From: Persicaria tinctoria
Taxonomy: Eukaryota; Streptophyta; Magnoliopsida; Caryophyllales; Polygonaceae
Reading direction: 5' to 3'
Assembly (NCBI GenBank): GCA_037127255.1
Contig: JBANSL010000005.1
Coordinates: forward strand, 1,178,001 to 1,242,000
DNA length: 64,000 bases
The position numbers were made by a program, and so were the translations under genes. Below are positions 1 to 10,560 of the stretch, in pieces (position 1 is the stretch's first letter; every line of letters starts with the position of its first letter). Under the pieces are notes generated by a model that was given only the letters and a program-made list of their open reading frames with translations, did no database searches and was not told the DNA's origin.

Positions 1-1568
1 GAACAAAGAACAACTTGATAGAAAAATGGAAAGGAAAAAGTATCCACTGGTGTGCACGAGCTTGAAGCGCACATCTCACTTCTAATATATGTTTTGTCCT
101 CAATTGATTTTTATTCATGGATTGGATGAATATACGGCTGTGCTTGTAGAGCAACCTGTGGCTATCGTACTAAACCTAAATTGATTTTCTTTGACAAATG
201 CTACTGATTTTTTTGCAACTTCTAGTGTAGGCTACTTTTGTCTTTACCACATTCTTAATAGAGTAACTGTATTGGTTGAATATGATAAATAGCCCCCAAT
301 ATAATTGGTTGGTGTAGTTCTCAGAGAAAGCTTTCACACAAATTACCCTACTAAGAAGTTTAGAAGTGAAGTGTGATTATTCATTCTTGATCCGTTTTTT
401 TTTTATTCGCTGTTTTTGGTTAATTCTATAGACTTGTTGTAATGGTGAATGATTCTTATGCCTTTTTCTTTTTATATATAATCATCGATCTTGTTAAAAC
501 TCTGACCTTTGTGTTTCATGTCATAATGAATCTTGAGCAAGCTTGGATCTCGACATTTAACACTATGTTATCCCACTACCTACAATCTCTACAAATTCAG
601 TTTATGCAGCGAATTTGATTGTCAATCCAAGAAATATTACTTTTAGCAGAAGTAGCCAGAACATTAAATCATGTTTATCTAGCAGTGGTGTTGAATCCAA
701 TTGCCAACCTTATAGTGTTTAGTAAGCCTATTATTCTTATAAACAATCAGTCTCTTTAACCTGTAAAAACCAATTGTGCTCCTAGATTAGTCAAATCGAT
801 TTGTTTTAGTGAACAACTGATCTGAAAAATGATTCAGAAAGCAAGGTAATTGGGATCTCTTTTTTTTCATCCGATTGCTTTATTATAAACATTCTACCTT
901 GTCACTAAGGCTTCTTCATACTGTTTTCCTATCATATAAACTCCTAGAATGCAATCCCAGCAGCCACGGAAGCAGTTGCAGCAATAGTTTTTCATATGCT
1001 TGGAGCATAAAGAAAAGGGGCACTTGGCAATTAATTGTGCTCGTAAGTTTTCAGTCTTGTGACATGCTGAGCATTGCGTTTTTTTTTTCATTTGACAGCA
1101 TTATGGTCTCGAACATAACAAAAAAAAAACATTCGCATAAACATGGATCTAGCATCTTGATTCTTTTCATGGGAAAAAAGAATCTTTGATTTTGTATTCT
1201 GAATTTGCATAGTTACCAATGATGTTGGAAGGAAAAGAGAAGATAAGTTAGACATTGGAAATTTGGCGTGTATACATTGTGGCATTTTCAAATCCAGTAC
1301 CGAGTTACATAATTGACATTACGAATTTATGATGATTGATGAGAAGAAATAAGGAGTGGAATTGTTTCTCTTATTTGATATATACAGTGGTCATGTGTTA
1401 GTTAATTTACCAGTGTTATGGATTTAGGTGCCAATTTCTAATTTTCTAGTTGTCTATTGCTTAATAACTTGCTTATCGAACAAGTATGAGACGTGTGTTA
1501 GTTGATTTACTGGTTTTATGCATTTAGTTGTCTATTTCATTTTCAGGTCAATTTTCATTTTTATTTAA
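1..1568. other. No gene recognised, AT-rich flank
   Basis: I find no supported gene here. The stretch is AT-rich with short frames only. A minus-strand frame at about 894-1091 is cysteine-rich but matches no family I can name, and it has no splice or start context that supports it. Confidence 0.4.
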
Positions 1569-1637
1569 GCCTATTAGCTCAAATGGTAGAGCGATGTGCT
1601 CAAGCACAAAGACGTGGGTTCAAATCCTGCATAGGCT
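1569..1637 (+). other. Degenerate tRNA-like sequence
   Basis: The ends pair as an acceptor stem (GCCTAT with ATAGGC). A D-arm-like stretch GCTC-AAATGGTA-GAGC is the A-box, and GGGTTCAAATCC is a good B-box and T-arm. The anticodon arm has a shortened loop and one mismatch, and the whole is about 69 nt, shorter than a normal tRNA. It is best read as a tRNA pseudogene or the head of a tRNA-derived SINE. No SINE tail could be delimited. Confidence 0.4.
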
Positions 1638-1689
1638 ATAACAATAATTTAGTTTATAACTATGTATTTTTCTCGCCAAAGAAGTTGGG

Positions 1690-2675
1690 TCATGATTCTC
1701 TCTAATTTCACATAAACCAGCAACGATAAAAATAATATTTCCTCGTTAAATGATACTCTTAGTAATGAAAATGACATTTCATTGTTAAATGGTTGTTTTA
1801 ACGAAAAAATATATTCTTCACAAAACAGAACATATGGCGAGAAATTTAAACTTTTCTCGTTAATGAATTTGAGTTATTTTTCACTATTTTCGGCCAAACC
1901 AAAAATGATAAAGTAAATGGTATTCCCTCGCCAGTAATATGTTTAGTGATAAATTCTTTCCTCGAGAAACATACTTTTGGTAAGAAGTTAAAATCTTTGT
2001 CGCCAGTAAATTTGACACATTTGACAGAATTTCACTAAACATATAACAGAAAATTTGGAATTGGTCATGCATTTCCCGCTTACTAGTAGCGACAAAAGTG
2101 ATATTTCCTCCCTAAATGATTGTTTCAACGACAAAAATATTCCTCATAAAAGATGAACATATGGCGATGAATTAAAAAAAATTTCTCGTTAATGACTTTG
2201 AGTCATGTTCTCTATTTTTACCCAAGAAATAACGACGAAAATGAAATTTCCTCGCCAACTAATACGTTTAGCGATAAATTATTTCCTCAAGAAAAACATT
2301 TTTTTAGCGAGAAATTACAATTTTTGTTGCTAATACAATTGACAGATTTTACATTATTTCCACCTAACAAATAGCGACAAAAGTGTAAATTCATCGACAA
2401 ATGTATTTTTAGCGATGAATTCATTCCTCGCTAAAAACTCCAAATTCGTCGCTATATTCCTTATGGTTTAGGTGACCATATCATGATAACAATTAACGAC
2501 GAGCCAAAAAATTTGTCGCTGAATGCCACTTTTTGTGAGGAATATAAGTCTCTCTCTAAAGTTCACGTGCCATTTTATGAGGAAAATATATGTTCGTCGC
2601 CAAATGGCACATTTAACGAGGATAAATAATTTGACACTATAACTTTTGTCACTAATAATCATTTCTGTTGTAGTG
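1690..2675. mobile_element. CACTA-type terminal fragment with subterminal repeats
   Basis: The block is made of repeated short units around TTTCCTCG, GCGATAAAT and GTCGCTAAA on both strands. This is the style of subterminal repeats in CACTA (En/Spm) transposons. The right end reads TTTCTGTTGTAGTG, which is CACTAC on the other strand, and is the likely element terminus at 2675. The left end is not resolved and may be lost. The element sits inside a Copia RNase H remnant whose reading resumes directly after it. No transposase is visible, so it looks like a non-autonomous or truncated copy. Confidence 0.5.
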
Positions 2676-2912
2676 TCCCATTAAGTGTGACAATACAAGT
2701 GCCATCTCCATCACTAAGAATCTTGTTCAACATTCAAGGACCAAACATATTGATGTAAGGCATCATTTCATTAGAGACCGTACCATGTCGAAAAAGGTGA
2801 TGTGTCCATATCTTTTATTTCTACTGATTATCAATGGGCTAACATTTTTACTAAGTCTTTGGCAGAGGACAGGTTCACCTTCATTAGACGTGAGATCAGA
2901 ATGCTTAACAGG
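2676..2912 (+). pseudogene. Copia RNase H C-terminal fragment
   Basis: The conceptual translation reads through [12 protein letters not shown], then [11 protein letters not shown], then in a shifted frame [17 protein letters not shown]. These are the conserved C-terminal RNase H motifs of Ty1/Copia polyproteins. A frameshift lies near 2780. The rest of pol is absent upstream, where a CACTA fragment abuts. It belongs with the LTR downstream at 3487-4515 and is a dead 3' remnant of one element. Confidence 0.7.
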
Positions 2913-3486
2913 GATGCACTTTCGTAGGGGGAGCTTTCCCTTTACGAAAGATAACTTCTACTCAGTGTCAAGATCCTTGAACCCTATTTCAAAGGTTGTG
3001 AACTGCACAGTAGAGCACATATAACGGATCAGATATTTGGTTGATATCTTTTTAGATATTTAAACCTTCTTTTTATGTTACCTATTTTATTTTCCGAAAA
3101 ATCTTTTTATCCGAGTATAGTTTATTTGTGGAAATTATTTTTAAATCGGATAAATCTTTTCCTGCCTTTAAGATTTTAAAGGAACTTTTGAATTTTGAAT
3201 TATTTTGGTAAGTCTGATTTTGGTAACTGTTTTTAAACTCCTCTCTTTTTTGAAAGACAAAAAGGGGGAGATGGTTTGATGGCTTAGACTTTAAAACTGT
3301 TGTGAACCAAGGGTCTTGGAGACCTTGTTTTGTTTTACCTTGTTGGATGTTTCTCATTGACTTTGAAAACTTATGATCCAACATTTGTCTAACCCATGCA
3401 GGTACTTAGTCCGATTTTGCTTATGATATATCTGCTTGACTAAGTTGCAGGGATGCACATGTTTTGTCTTTCATCAAGGGGGAGAT

Positions 3487-4515
3487 TGATAACTCCACTC
3501 CGTTTGATGAAAATCGGAATTAGTTTCAAAGGGTTTGCTGGACAGTTTATGTCAAAGGTCTTGAAGCTAACAGCTGTGTTGATGAAACACAAAACCTGTA
3601 CTTTATTATATTATGTCCGTATATTATATTATGTTATTATATGCTTCCATATTATTATTATATATTCACTAACCTTTCAGGAAGCTATTTGAATTATATC
3701 TCCTTCCTTAAGCGTTCAAAGCTGAGAAAGATCAAATCGAGATCATGGCTTCCGAAGTTTCCAAAGATAGAAGATTGCGCTCAAGCCATGATCCCCTCTT
3801 AGCCGTTGGAGAAGATTCCTTCCTCAAATGGCGCCGATGATCTTCACTATATAAAGGAGATGAAGAAGAGAGAGAGGGACGTACTTCAAGGATATCATTG
3901 CACAATCAACCCTCAAGTTTACGTTCTCTCTTCAGCGTGTTCTCTCTCCTTGTTCTTAAGAGTCTTATATTTTGTTTCAAAGCATTTGAGAGATACACAG
4001 TGAGCTTATAGGATATATTTCGAGAGAGTGTTATACTCAAGAGTTTGTAACTCAGGAAGTCTGCACTAGGCTATTGATTCTCGAGAGTAAGAGGATTGTA
4101 CTAGATAGCTGAGAGAGGTGGGGCTCTTCTAGATTGGTCTAGGACTCCAAGGGAACGTGAGTTGACTAGATTGCAATTGTATAGGAGAGAGACTTCTCGG
4201 TGAGCTATTAGGATCCTAAGCTTTGTGAATCAATAAAGCCTGTTGAATCCTAGGGTTGTGGAAGAACCCTAGGCGGGGACGTAGGCCAAGTTCGTGCCGA
4301 ACCTCGTTAACAATTCGTTGCGTCCTTTACTTATTGTTTTACCTTATTTCCGCACTTGGTTCGAATTGTTTAACTTTGTGTTTCGGGTTTATCTCAAAGG
4401 TTTTAGTACAAAGCTCCAAAAGTCTTAAGACTTTCTACGAAAAACGGGCATACTCTATTCAACCCCCCTTCTAGAGTATTTCTTATTACATTGTTTTTAC
4501 ATTATCGAACCTTCA
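3487..4515 (+). repeat. 3' LTR of the Copia remnant, about 1.03 kb
   Basis: A purine tract (CATCAAGGGGGAGAT) at 3473-3487 precedes TGATAACTCC, and the block ends with ATCGAACCTTCA, giving TG...CA ends. A TATA-like ACTATATAAAGG lies at about 3847. The long 3' untranslated stretch between RNase H and this LTR (2913-3486), with its AAAGGGGGAGA purine tract, recalls SIRE-type Copia elements. No 5' partner is in the window and no target duplication can be checked. Confidence 0.55.
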
Positions 4516-4989
4516 ATGATGATTGAGATGAATGTGAAATTGATCTTGGTGAGAGAGAGAAACAGGAAGAACAACTTCTGTATTGAATCAATTGAGACAG
4601 AAACTGGAGCACAGGTCCTTATGTACAGTTCAACTAACTTCTAACAAACTGAATGAACTAGTGTAATCCTAGGCGTACACGTGTCCCACTCATTAGAGTA
4701 ATTACAAGATGTCACCCCAACTTATACACTTTGTATTCTATATCCCTTTTACAAATCATGATCGAACTTGAAACAACCAAAATCCAAAACACACCACACA
4801 CTCAATCTGAAATAACATTTTTTTTTATTTTATTAAAATAACTTAATTTACGTGGTTTGAAATTTATGGAACCCGAATATCTTAGGGAGGATTTGCCAAA
4901 TATACAAATAAGGAGGTCATATTAGCCAAATATACACAATTTTGGGAATTTTGCAAAAATATACATCCCAATTTTCCCCCCTTCCCCAG
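4516..4989. other. No gene recognised
   Basis: AT-rich sequence between the Copia LTR and the next repeat cluster. I see no coding signal or bounded repeat. Confidence 0.4.
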
Positions 4990-5029
4990 TGTGCCCCCTG
5001 CTAGTTTTTTTTTTTTTTTTTTCCCGCGT

Positions 5030-5400
5030 CAGTGCTGACGTCATCGTCGGAAATGCTGACACCGTTTACAGGGATTTTTTTATTTTTTTTTCGCGCGCCA
5101 ATGCTGACGCCGACGTCGGGAATGTTAACGTCAGCAATGCTGACACCGCTTACAAGGAAGGTTTTTTTGTTTTTTTTTTTCACGCGTCAATGCTGACACC
5201 GTTTACAAGGAAGTTTTTTTGTTCCACGCGTCAATGCTGACGCCGACGACGGGAATGTTGACATCAGCAATGCTGACGCCGTCTACGAGGGTCTACGAGA
5301 ATGCTGACGCCGACGATAATGACGTCGGAAATGCTTACGTCAGCATTGCTCACACCCTCTACGAGGATGCTGACGCCGACAATGATGACATCGAAGATCA
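5030..5400. repeat. Irregular tandem array around AATGCTGACGCCG
   Basis: The units AATGCTGACACCG, TTTACAAGG and AATGCTGACGCCGACG recur about ten times with homopolymer T tracts between them. The theme TGCTGAC is the complement of the GTCAGCA repeated further right. The array probably serves as subterminal sequence of the surrounding element. It is not coding, despite short open frames on both strands. Confidence 0.6.
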
Positions 5401-5589
5401 ATATATTTGACGTATTAAGTCATTAAAAATATAAAAGGGGGAGAACAAAGAGACAAAGGAGTGTTCTACAAAAAAAAACGAATATTTTATTTTATTTTTG
5501 GTAGTGAGAAACAAAGAATAACGGTAAACAATTAAAACAAAGAATTTTTCGACGCCGACAATGTTGACCTCTTTCCTCATCCATCTCTT

Positions 5590-5965
5590 ATATTGCAAAA
5601 ACGATGTCAGCAAATATATACCTACACAAAAATATGCATGAAAACGATGTCAGCACTAAAAAATACGTATAAAAACGATGTCTGCACTAAGAAATAAACC
5701 AATTTTTAAGGACTCAAGCATACATATATTCTTACGTATATAATATCAAATTAAAAACGATGTCAGCGCTAAAAAATACACATAAAAATGATGTCAGCAC
5801 TAAAAAAATATGCATAAAAACGATGTCACCACTAAAAAACAAACCAATTTTTAATGATTCAAGCATATAAATATACCTACATATATAATATTCAACTAAA
5901 AATGATGTCAGCACTAAAAAATACGCATAAAAACGATGTCGACACTAAAAAAAAATACGCATAAA
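5590..5965. repeat. Tandem array of AAAACGATGTCAGCACTAAAAA
   Basis: About nine copies of a unit of roughly 25-35 bp with core ACGATGTCAGCAC followed by TAAAAAATACGCATAAAA occur here with small changes. The core shares GTCAGCA with the left array but in inverted sense. This pairing suggests subterminal repeats of one DNA transposon. Confidence 0.65.
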
Positions 5966-6904
5966 ATCAAGTAGGAACCAACCGGACACGCAATCGTGCA
6001 AAAGCGAACAAGTGAAGATGCCAAGCATTAAAACTAATGATGTAACAGTAGCAAACTAATAATGCATTAAAACATTCAATAGCAACACTCCATTGGTTAC
6101 AATTTTCTAAATGATTAAAGTCACCAATTGCTGTCAATAGCAACACTCCAGTAAAACAAACCAATAACAGTAAAACAAACAAGTTCCATACGAAAGCAAT
6201 CAATTAAAGAGAAGAAAAATAAGAAAAATCAGTAATGAATGAATTGGGGCAATTTGATATATAAGGAAAAATGTTTCTTTAACTATACTTGTGGGAGATT
6301 GGGGCAATTTGGGGGCAGGGCTACCAGTTGCACACCCGACTTCACAGGAGTACCCTGTCACAAGATGAAGCAGTAATTAAAAGCGGTGGATTCGGATATT
6401 TCACTCACAGTTTGGTATAACAATTTAAAGTAATTATTTCTTTCGTAGCTGGATGAGAGGGTACAGAATCAACACACTGCAACATTTTATGGACTACATT
6501 AGCAAATAATCAGAGAACGACGAACAGAACTCTGGATTAATTGCCAGGTTAAGACAGTCTCATACTCTCATTATACAACAGTAGTACCTCCAGATTTGAA
6601 GCTTCTGAATCAGGAACCTCTTCATTGGCACTTTCGGCTTCAAGAAAATGCTTAACTACGTCGATTTGAGGGGAAGAGCAGTTCGAGCAAGAGCATCAGG
6701 AAGTTGTCAGCGCTGACGGTTCACCGTCTCTCGCAAGAGCACGAGCATCTAATGCAATGTATTGAAATCAAAGAGATCTCCACAACGTACTGTAAAACCA
6801 GAAATTCACAATATGCTGTCAGCAATGAAGATGCAGAGGCGGAAGAAGAGATCGAGATTCCATAGATGACAACACAGTGAAGAGATCGATTGTTGGAGAA
6901 TAGT

Positions 6905-7150
6905 GAGAGAAGTTACCTCTGCAGGAGGCGCGGCGTATTGGCATCAGAGCCGGTTACATCATACAGCGAGTGCTGCAACAAAGGAACTGCAACTGCCTCC
7001 CTCTTGGTCACCCTCAGCCTCTCCAGATCCCCTAGGTTTCCGATCTTGTCCGCCACACCGATGAACTCGAACGGCAGCCCTAGCTTGTCGGCGAAGTCCG
7101 ACAGCCTCGTCCCGGTCGCCTCCAGAGAGACCATCGAGGTCCCCAACCCC
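6905..7150 (-). pseudogene. Captured SCARECROW-type GRAS domain fragment
   Basis: On the minus strand the translation gives [15 protein letters not shown], later TKREAVAV and then [13 protein letters not shown]. These correspond to the central GRAS domain of SCARECROW-type transcription factors, which control radial patterning in plants. Only about 75 residues are present. The rest of the GRAS domain is missing and the tail runs into unrelated sequence. It lies between repeat arrays and close to a CLASP fragment, which points to transposon capture rather than a local gene. No function is expected. Confidence 0.7.
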
Positions 7151-7679
7151 GTCAGTCTCTCGATTGGCCTCCTGGATCGCCTGGTTCGCGGTGAAGTGCG
7201 AAAACAACACAGACAGGGAAGCGGAAGAAGCGAAAGGAACATACCTCCATGAGAGTGAGGAGGAGCCTCCTGGAAGGATCGCGAACAGGCTGCTTATCCT
7301 GGCGTCGCTGGATTTACGAGGGCGTCTCCGAACCTGTGCTCATTAGGACGAAGAAGGCAGATCGATTAAATTCAGATCCAAGCCTCCTTCCATAGGCTGT
7401 CAGCAAGCGCAATCGCAATCGACGGAGTACCGAGCGGACTCCAAATCGCCGGTGTTGGCGATGTCGGCAGGTCCGGTGACCATGGTAAGCAGCGTCGATC
7501 TGGAGATAACGCCGAATCTGGAGCAAAAGCTAGACGAAACCAGCGGCAATCGTAAGAGGCGGCGAGAGCGACAGGAGAGAACGCCGGATCTGGAGCCGGT
7601 GATGGTGGCTCTGGAAAAAACAACCGATATCCACCAGATCTGGTGGTTCTCCGGTGGATTTTTAAGTAACCGTCAGCGA

Positions 7680-7800
7680 GGACGGCGGCGGAGGCGAGGG
7701 CCTGGAAGCCGCCCTGGGAGATGCGGAAGTGGTACGCTCCTTGGTGTCCTTGGCCTGGACGAGCTCCAGCACCTCCTCCATTGTTGATGGAGCTCAGAGG
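7680..7800 (-). pseudogene. Captured CLASP N-terminal fragment
   Basis: The minus strand reads MEEVLELVQAKDTKER at the right, and in another frame ISQGGFQALASAAVLADGYL. Both match the N-terminal start and first TOG-like region of plant CLASP, a microtubule-associated protein. The two pieces are joined with loss of the sequence between them and a frameshift, so this is a rearranged scrap. A purine-rich AGAGAGAG tract at 7846-7858 could be former 5' UTR. Confidence 0.6.
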
Positions 7801-8129
7801 AGAGGGGAGGGTGCCGGATTTTTGTAGATCGGTAAAATGGGAGAGAGAGAGAGAGAGGGGGGAGCGTTCTGAGATTTGGGTTGTGATATCCATAGATCTG
7901 TATAGGGTTTTGTGTTGTATAGTTTGCTATAAGTGTGTATATTTCGCTAATTGGGTCAAAATTTGCGCCTTCGGCGCAAATTTTCTCTATATCTTAAGAC
8001 TTAAGCCCATAACAACCGAAACCTAAAGTATTCGAAAACCAACCCTGCCAAATTTATCAATATTATCCGAAGTAAGCGAAATTCGATTCACTCTATCCAC
8101 CCGTTTTTCATACTTTGAAGTTTGATGTA

Positions 8130-8558
8130 TCATTCAAGTGCTTGAAAGAGAACTTTTGAGAGGTGGGAATTGATGGTTTCCGGTGAGCAATACGCAGAGT
8201 AGTAGTAACCCCTTGCGATGACCAAAACGTTGCGTTTCAACCCGCTGGAATCAATATTCCCAGCACTAATGCAGTTGTGATCATCTGAATTAAACACCAA
8301 CTCTACCAATCTTTGCATTTTCGAGTTCACCTTAATAGGAATTATTTCACTCTTTCCACTACTACTCCCTTTGGCTTGTCCATCCACCTCCTGAATCAAT
8401 GAAACGTTGCACTTCAGCTTATTAATTAATGAGTCTTTTTCTGCACATAAAATTAATAAAAAACGGAGTATAAGGGATATTGAAACCCTACCGGTTTATT
8501 TTTTAGAATGAGAGGGCTAAGGTGGTGGCAGATGTTATTGGCAACTTCCAACAACAGC
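8130..8558 (-). pseudogene. Diterpene synthase pseudogene: end of exon 11 and last exon
   Basis: Exon 11 resumes at 8558 after the CACTA insertion, with LLEVANNICHHL, and reaches a possible GTAGGG donor at 8491. The last exon (8440-8130) starts after TGTGCAG and encodes the C-terminal alpha-domain end, including MQRLVELVF and YYSAYCSPETIN, then TGA at 8132-8130. The phase of the exon 11/12 junction does not fit at the only visible donor, so a further small lesion or another splice site is likely. Confidence 0.8.
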
Positions 8559-9755
8559 ACTACTAGAAAACTTCAATTATACATTTGTTGTCAACAGATG
8601 TCTTTCAAAAAAAAATTCGATCTCTTTGTGCGTGTAGTAAAAGATCAAAAATTCTCACATCGGTTTTAAGCAGATGTCTTTTATTAATTAGAACCCCTCA
8701 ATTTTGGTTATGACATGTTCACTTGTTGATGAATATCCATAATTTGTCATTTGAAAACATGTGAAGATGTCCTCCTAAAGCAAAAAAGTAACATTTACAT
8801 CTTTATTTATTAAAATAATTGATGTCTTAATAAAACATAGACAACAGTTTTTATTGTAGTGATCACGTTTATAATCATGTTCTATATATAATTTATGATT
8901 TTATATGGTTTTAATTTAACCGACCACATGAAATATAGGCATAAATGATGTGTTTTAATGTTATCGACATCTGAGAGTATTCATTCTCTGTGTATTAATT
9001 TCATGTCCATTATATGTGATATTATATTGTTCCAAAATAATACACTATGTTAGTTGTATACACAGAAGATGTCGTTTCATACATGTTTATCAATTTTATC
9101 AAAATAAAATGACGTTGTTGCTCCATTGATACATCTGTTTATTTCGTAGATAACGATGTTACTTTGACAAATATATATATATATTAGTTCATATATAATT
9201 TTTAATGTTCAAACTTGTTTTTCATATTGATTTAAATGTAAAATGACGTTGTTGCTCCATTGACACACGGTTTATTTTGTAGATAATGATGTGTATAATT
9301 TATACTGATATCTGTTTCAATAGACGGATCTGATGTTAAATGTACGAATGCACTATTTTCATATTTAATCCGATATTTTTGTTTGGATACGCAACACGCT
9401 TTTGTCAATAGAACATCGCATTCATGTACATGTATACTAGCTTCATGCTATAACATTCACAAAAACTAAAATACACTGCCGCTATTCATAGCCACAAAAT
9501 TGGCTAGCCACAACATCACAAAAAAAAATGGCTAGCCCCTATATCTACGATATACATTATTTCTGAAGAATGAGAAGAAATAAGTAGGTAATAAAAATAG
9601 CTTGTCCATCGATCTACCACTATGTTGAGTAGTAGTTGCTGAGTCATAACCGCCTTCAGACTCAACTCCATTCAGTTGCTAACAGAACAGACTTTGGATG
9701 TAAGAACTACATGCACTAAATTGCAGCAGGGGCATGACCAACATTTTATTACACA

Positions 9756-9800
9756 CTAGTTGCTATCCCGCGTGCAAAGCACGCGGGTATCTCACACTTG
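9756..9800 (-). mobile_element. Helitron-like 3' terminus
   Basis: On the minus strand a perfect stem CCCGCGTGC-TTT-GCACGCGGG is followed after 7 nt by CTAG and then T. A hairpin just before CTRR-T is the hallmark of Helitron 3' ends. The matching 5' end was not identified, so the extent of this element inside the CACTA transposon is unknown. The FtsZ fragment lies directly upstream and may belong to it. Confidence 0.5.
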
Positions 9801-9864
9801 AATATTTCACAATAAGTTCCTGCAAGAAAAATGCCACCCACAACACTTGGAATATTATGTTAGC

Positions 9865-10310
9865 AAATGGGTCCGCCATGCTCGTAACAACCTGGAATGA
9901 GCTAATCATTTTAGTATATTGCTCGGATATGAATTTAAGCATTTCCAAAAAAAAGGCTGATTTAAGTTCCAAACTAAAACTTGTAAAAGTTAGGAGTTTC
10001 AAGATGAGAAAATGTCAGGAATAAGGATGTAGCTGCTTGTAAGGTCAAATGTCTCAACGATTTCTGATGACAGCAAAGCTTGGGACATTTAGATGGGCAC
10101 TAAAGGCAAATAAAAGTATCATACCTATGATACTATATTAACTTCTTGTAAGGTTATGTCCTTTCCTCCAGTGATATTGTATACAACACCGGTAGCAGAT
10201 TGGATGGATGATCCAATAAGAGGAGTCAGAGTTGCTTTTTTGGCTGCTTCTTCTTCTGCTTGGTTCTTGCTGGGCGAAACACCTACTTCAAGCATCGCAG
10301 TAACTGAATC
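9865..10310 (-). pseudogene. Captured FtsZ fragments (plastid division protein)
   Basis: Two separated minus-strand pieces are recognisable. The first (about 10310-10145) encodes AMLEVGVSPSKN, then LIGSSIQSATGVVYNITGG and KDITLQEVN. The second (about 9905-9865) encodes QVVTSMADPFANIIF. Together they match consecutive parts of the C-terminal domain of plant FtsZ, which forms the plastid division ring. An intron-like gap lies between. The first piece is fused upstream to a serine carboxypeptidase fragment. The N-terminal GTPase domain is missing, so no function is expected. Confidence 0.75.
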
Positions 10311-10317
10311 CTTCATG

Positions 10318-10560
10318 ATTACCTTCTTCTTCTGCTTGTTTATCCTATATCTGGTAGATGTCACTGGTATCACACCATCTATATCTCCACTATAAAATTC
10401 AAGTATGAAATCATGTATTGATAATTGAGATTCAAGTAATTGATCGATGTCTTTAGTACTTCACATTACCTTACCTGTACAACCAAACACGCAGCCCTTT
10501 ATCCATCAACTCTTGAATCAACGGTAAGACAATCACTGTCTTGTCTCTCCAATGCCTCGT
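10318..10560 (-). pseudogene. Captured serine carboxypeptidase-like fragment
   Basis: Minus-strand translation of 10560-10475 gives VLPLIQELMDKGLRVWLYS, followed by a GT donor. A second piece (about 10395-10325) gives GDIDGVIPVTSTRYRINKQ after an AG. This is the region around the catalytic Asp in plant SCPL enzymes, normally LRVW-YSGDTDGRVPVTSTRYSIN. The next codons switch to FtsZ sequence, making a chimeric exon. The Ser and His catalytic regions are absent, so this is a captured scrap. Confidence 0.75.

Larger units (their letters stand above)
4860..7960. mobile_element. Probable gene-capturing DNA transposon (family unresolved)
   Basis: The segment has repeat arrays rich in TGCTGAC/GTCAGCA at its left, GC-rich host-gene scraps (SCARECROW and CLASP-like) in the middle, and a weakly inverted pair of ends: TTAGCCAAATATACACA near 4914 and, on the other strand, TTAGCGAAATATACACA near 7950. 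This fits a Pack-MULE or similar non-autonomous element. No transposase or clear target duplication was found, so the family and exact ends are inference. Confidence 0.4.

Noticed and set aside
894..1091. Cys-rich minus-strand frame
   Set aside because: The cysteine spacing looks zinc-finger-like, but it matches no family I can name, and the sequence is AT-rich with homopolymers and no gene context.
7372..7893. 173-codon minus-strand frame as a gene
   Set aside because: Only short parts match CLASP and in different frames; the rest is GC-rich non-coding or captured sequence.
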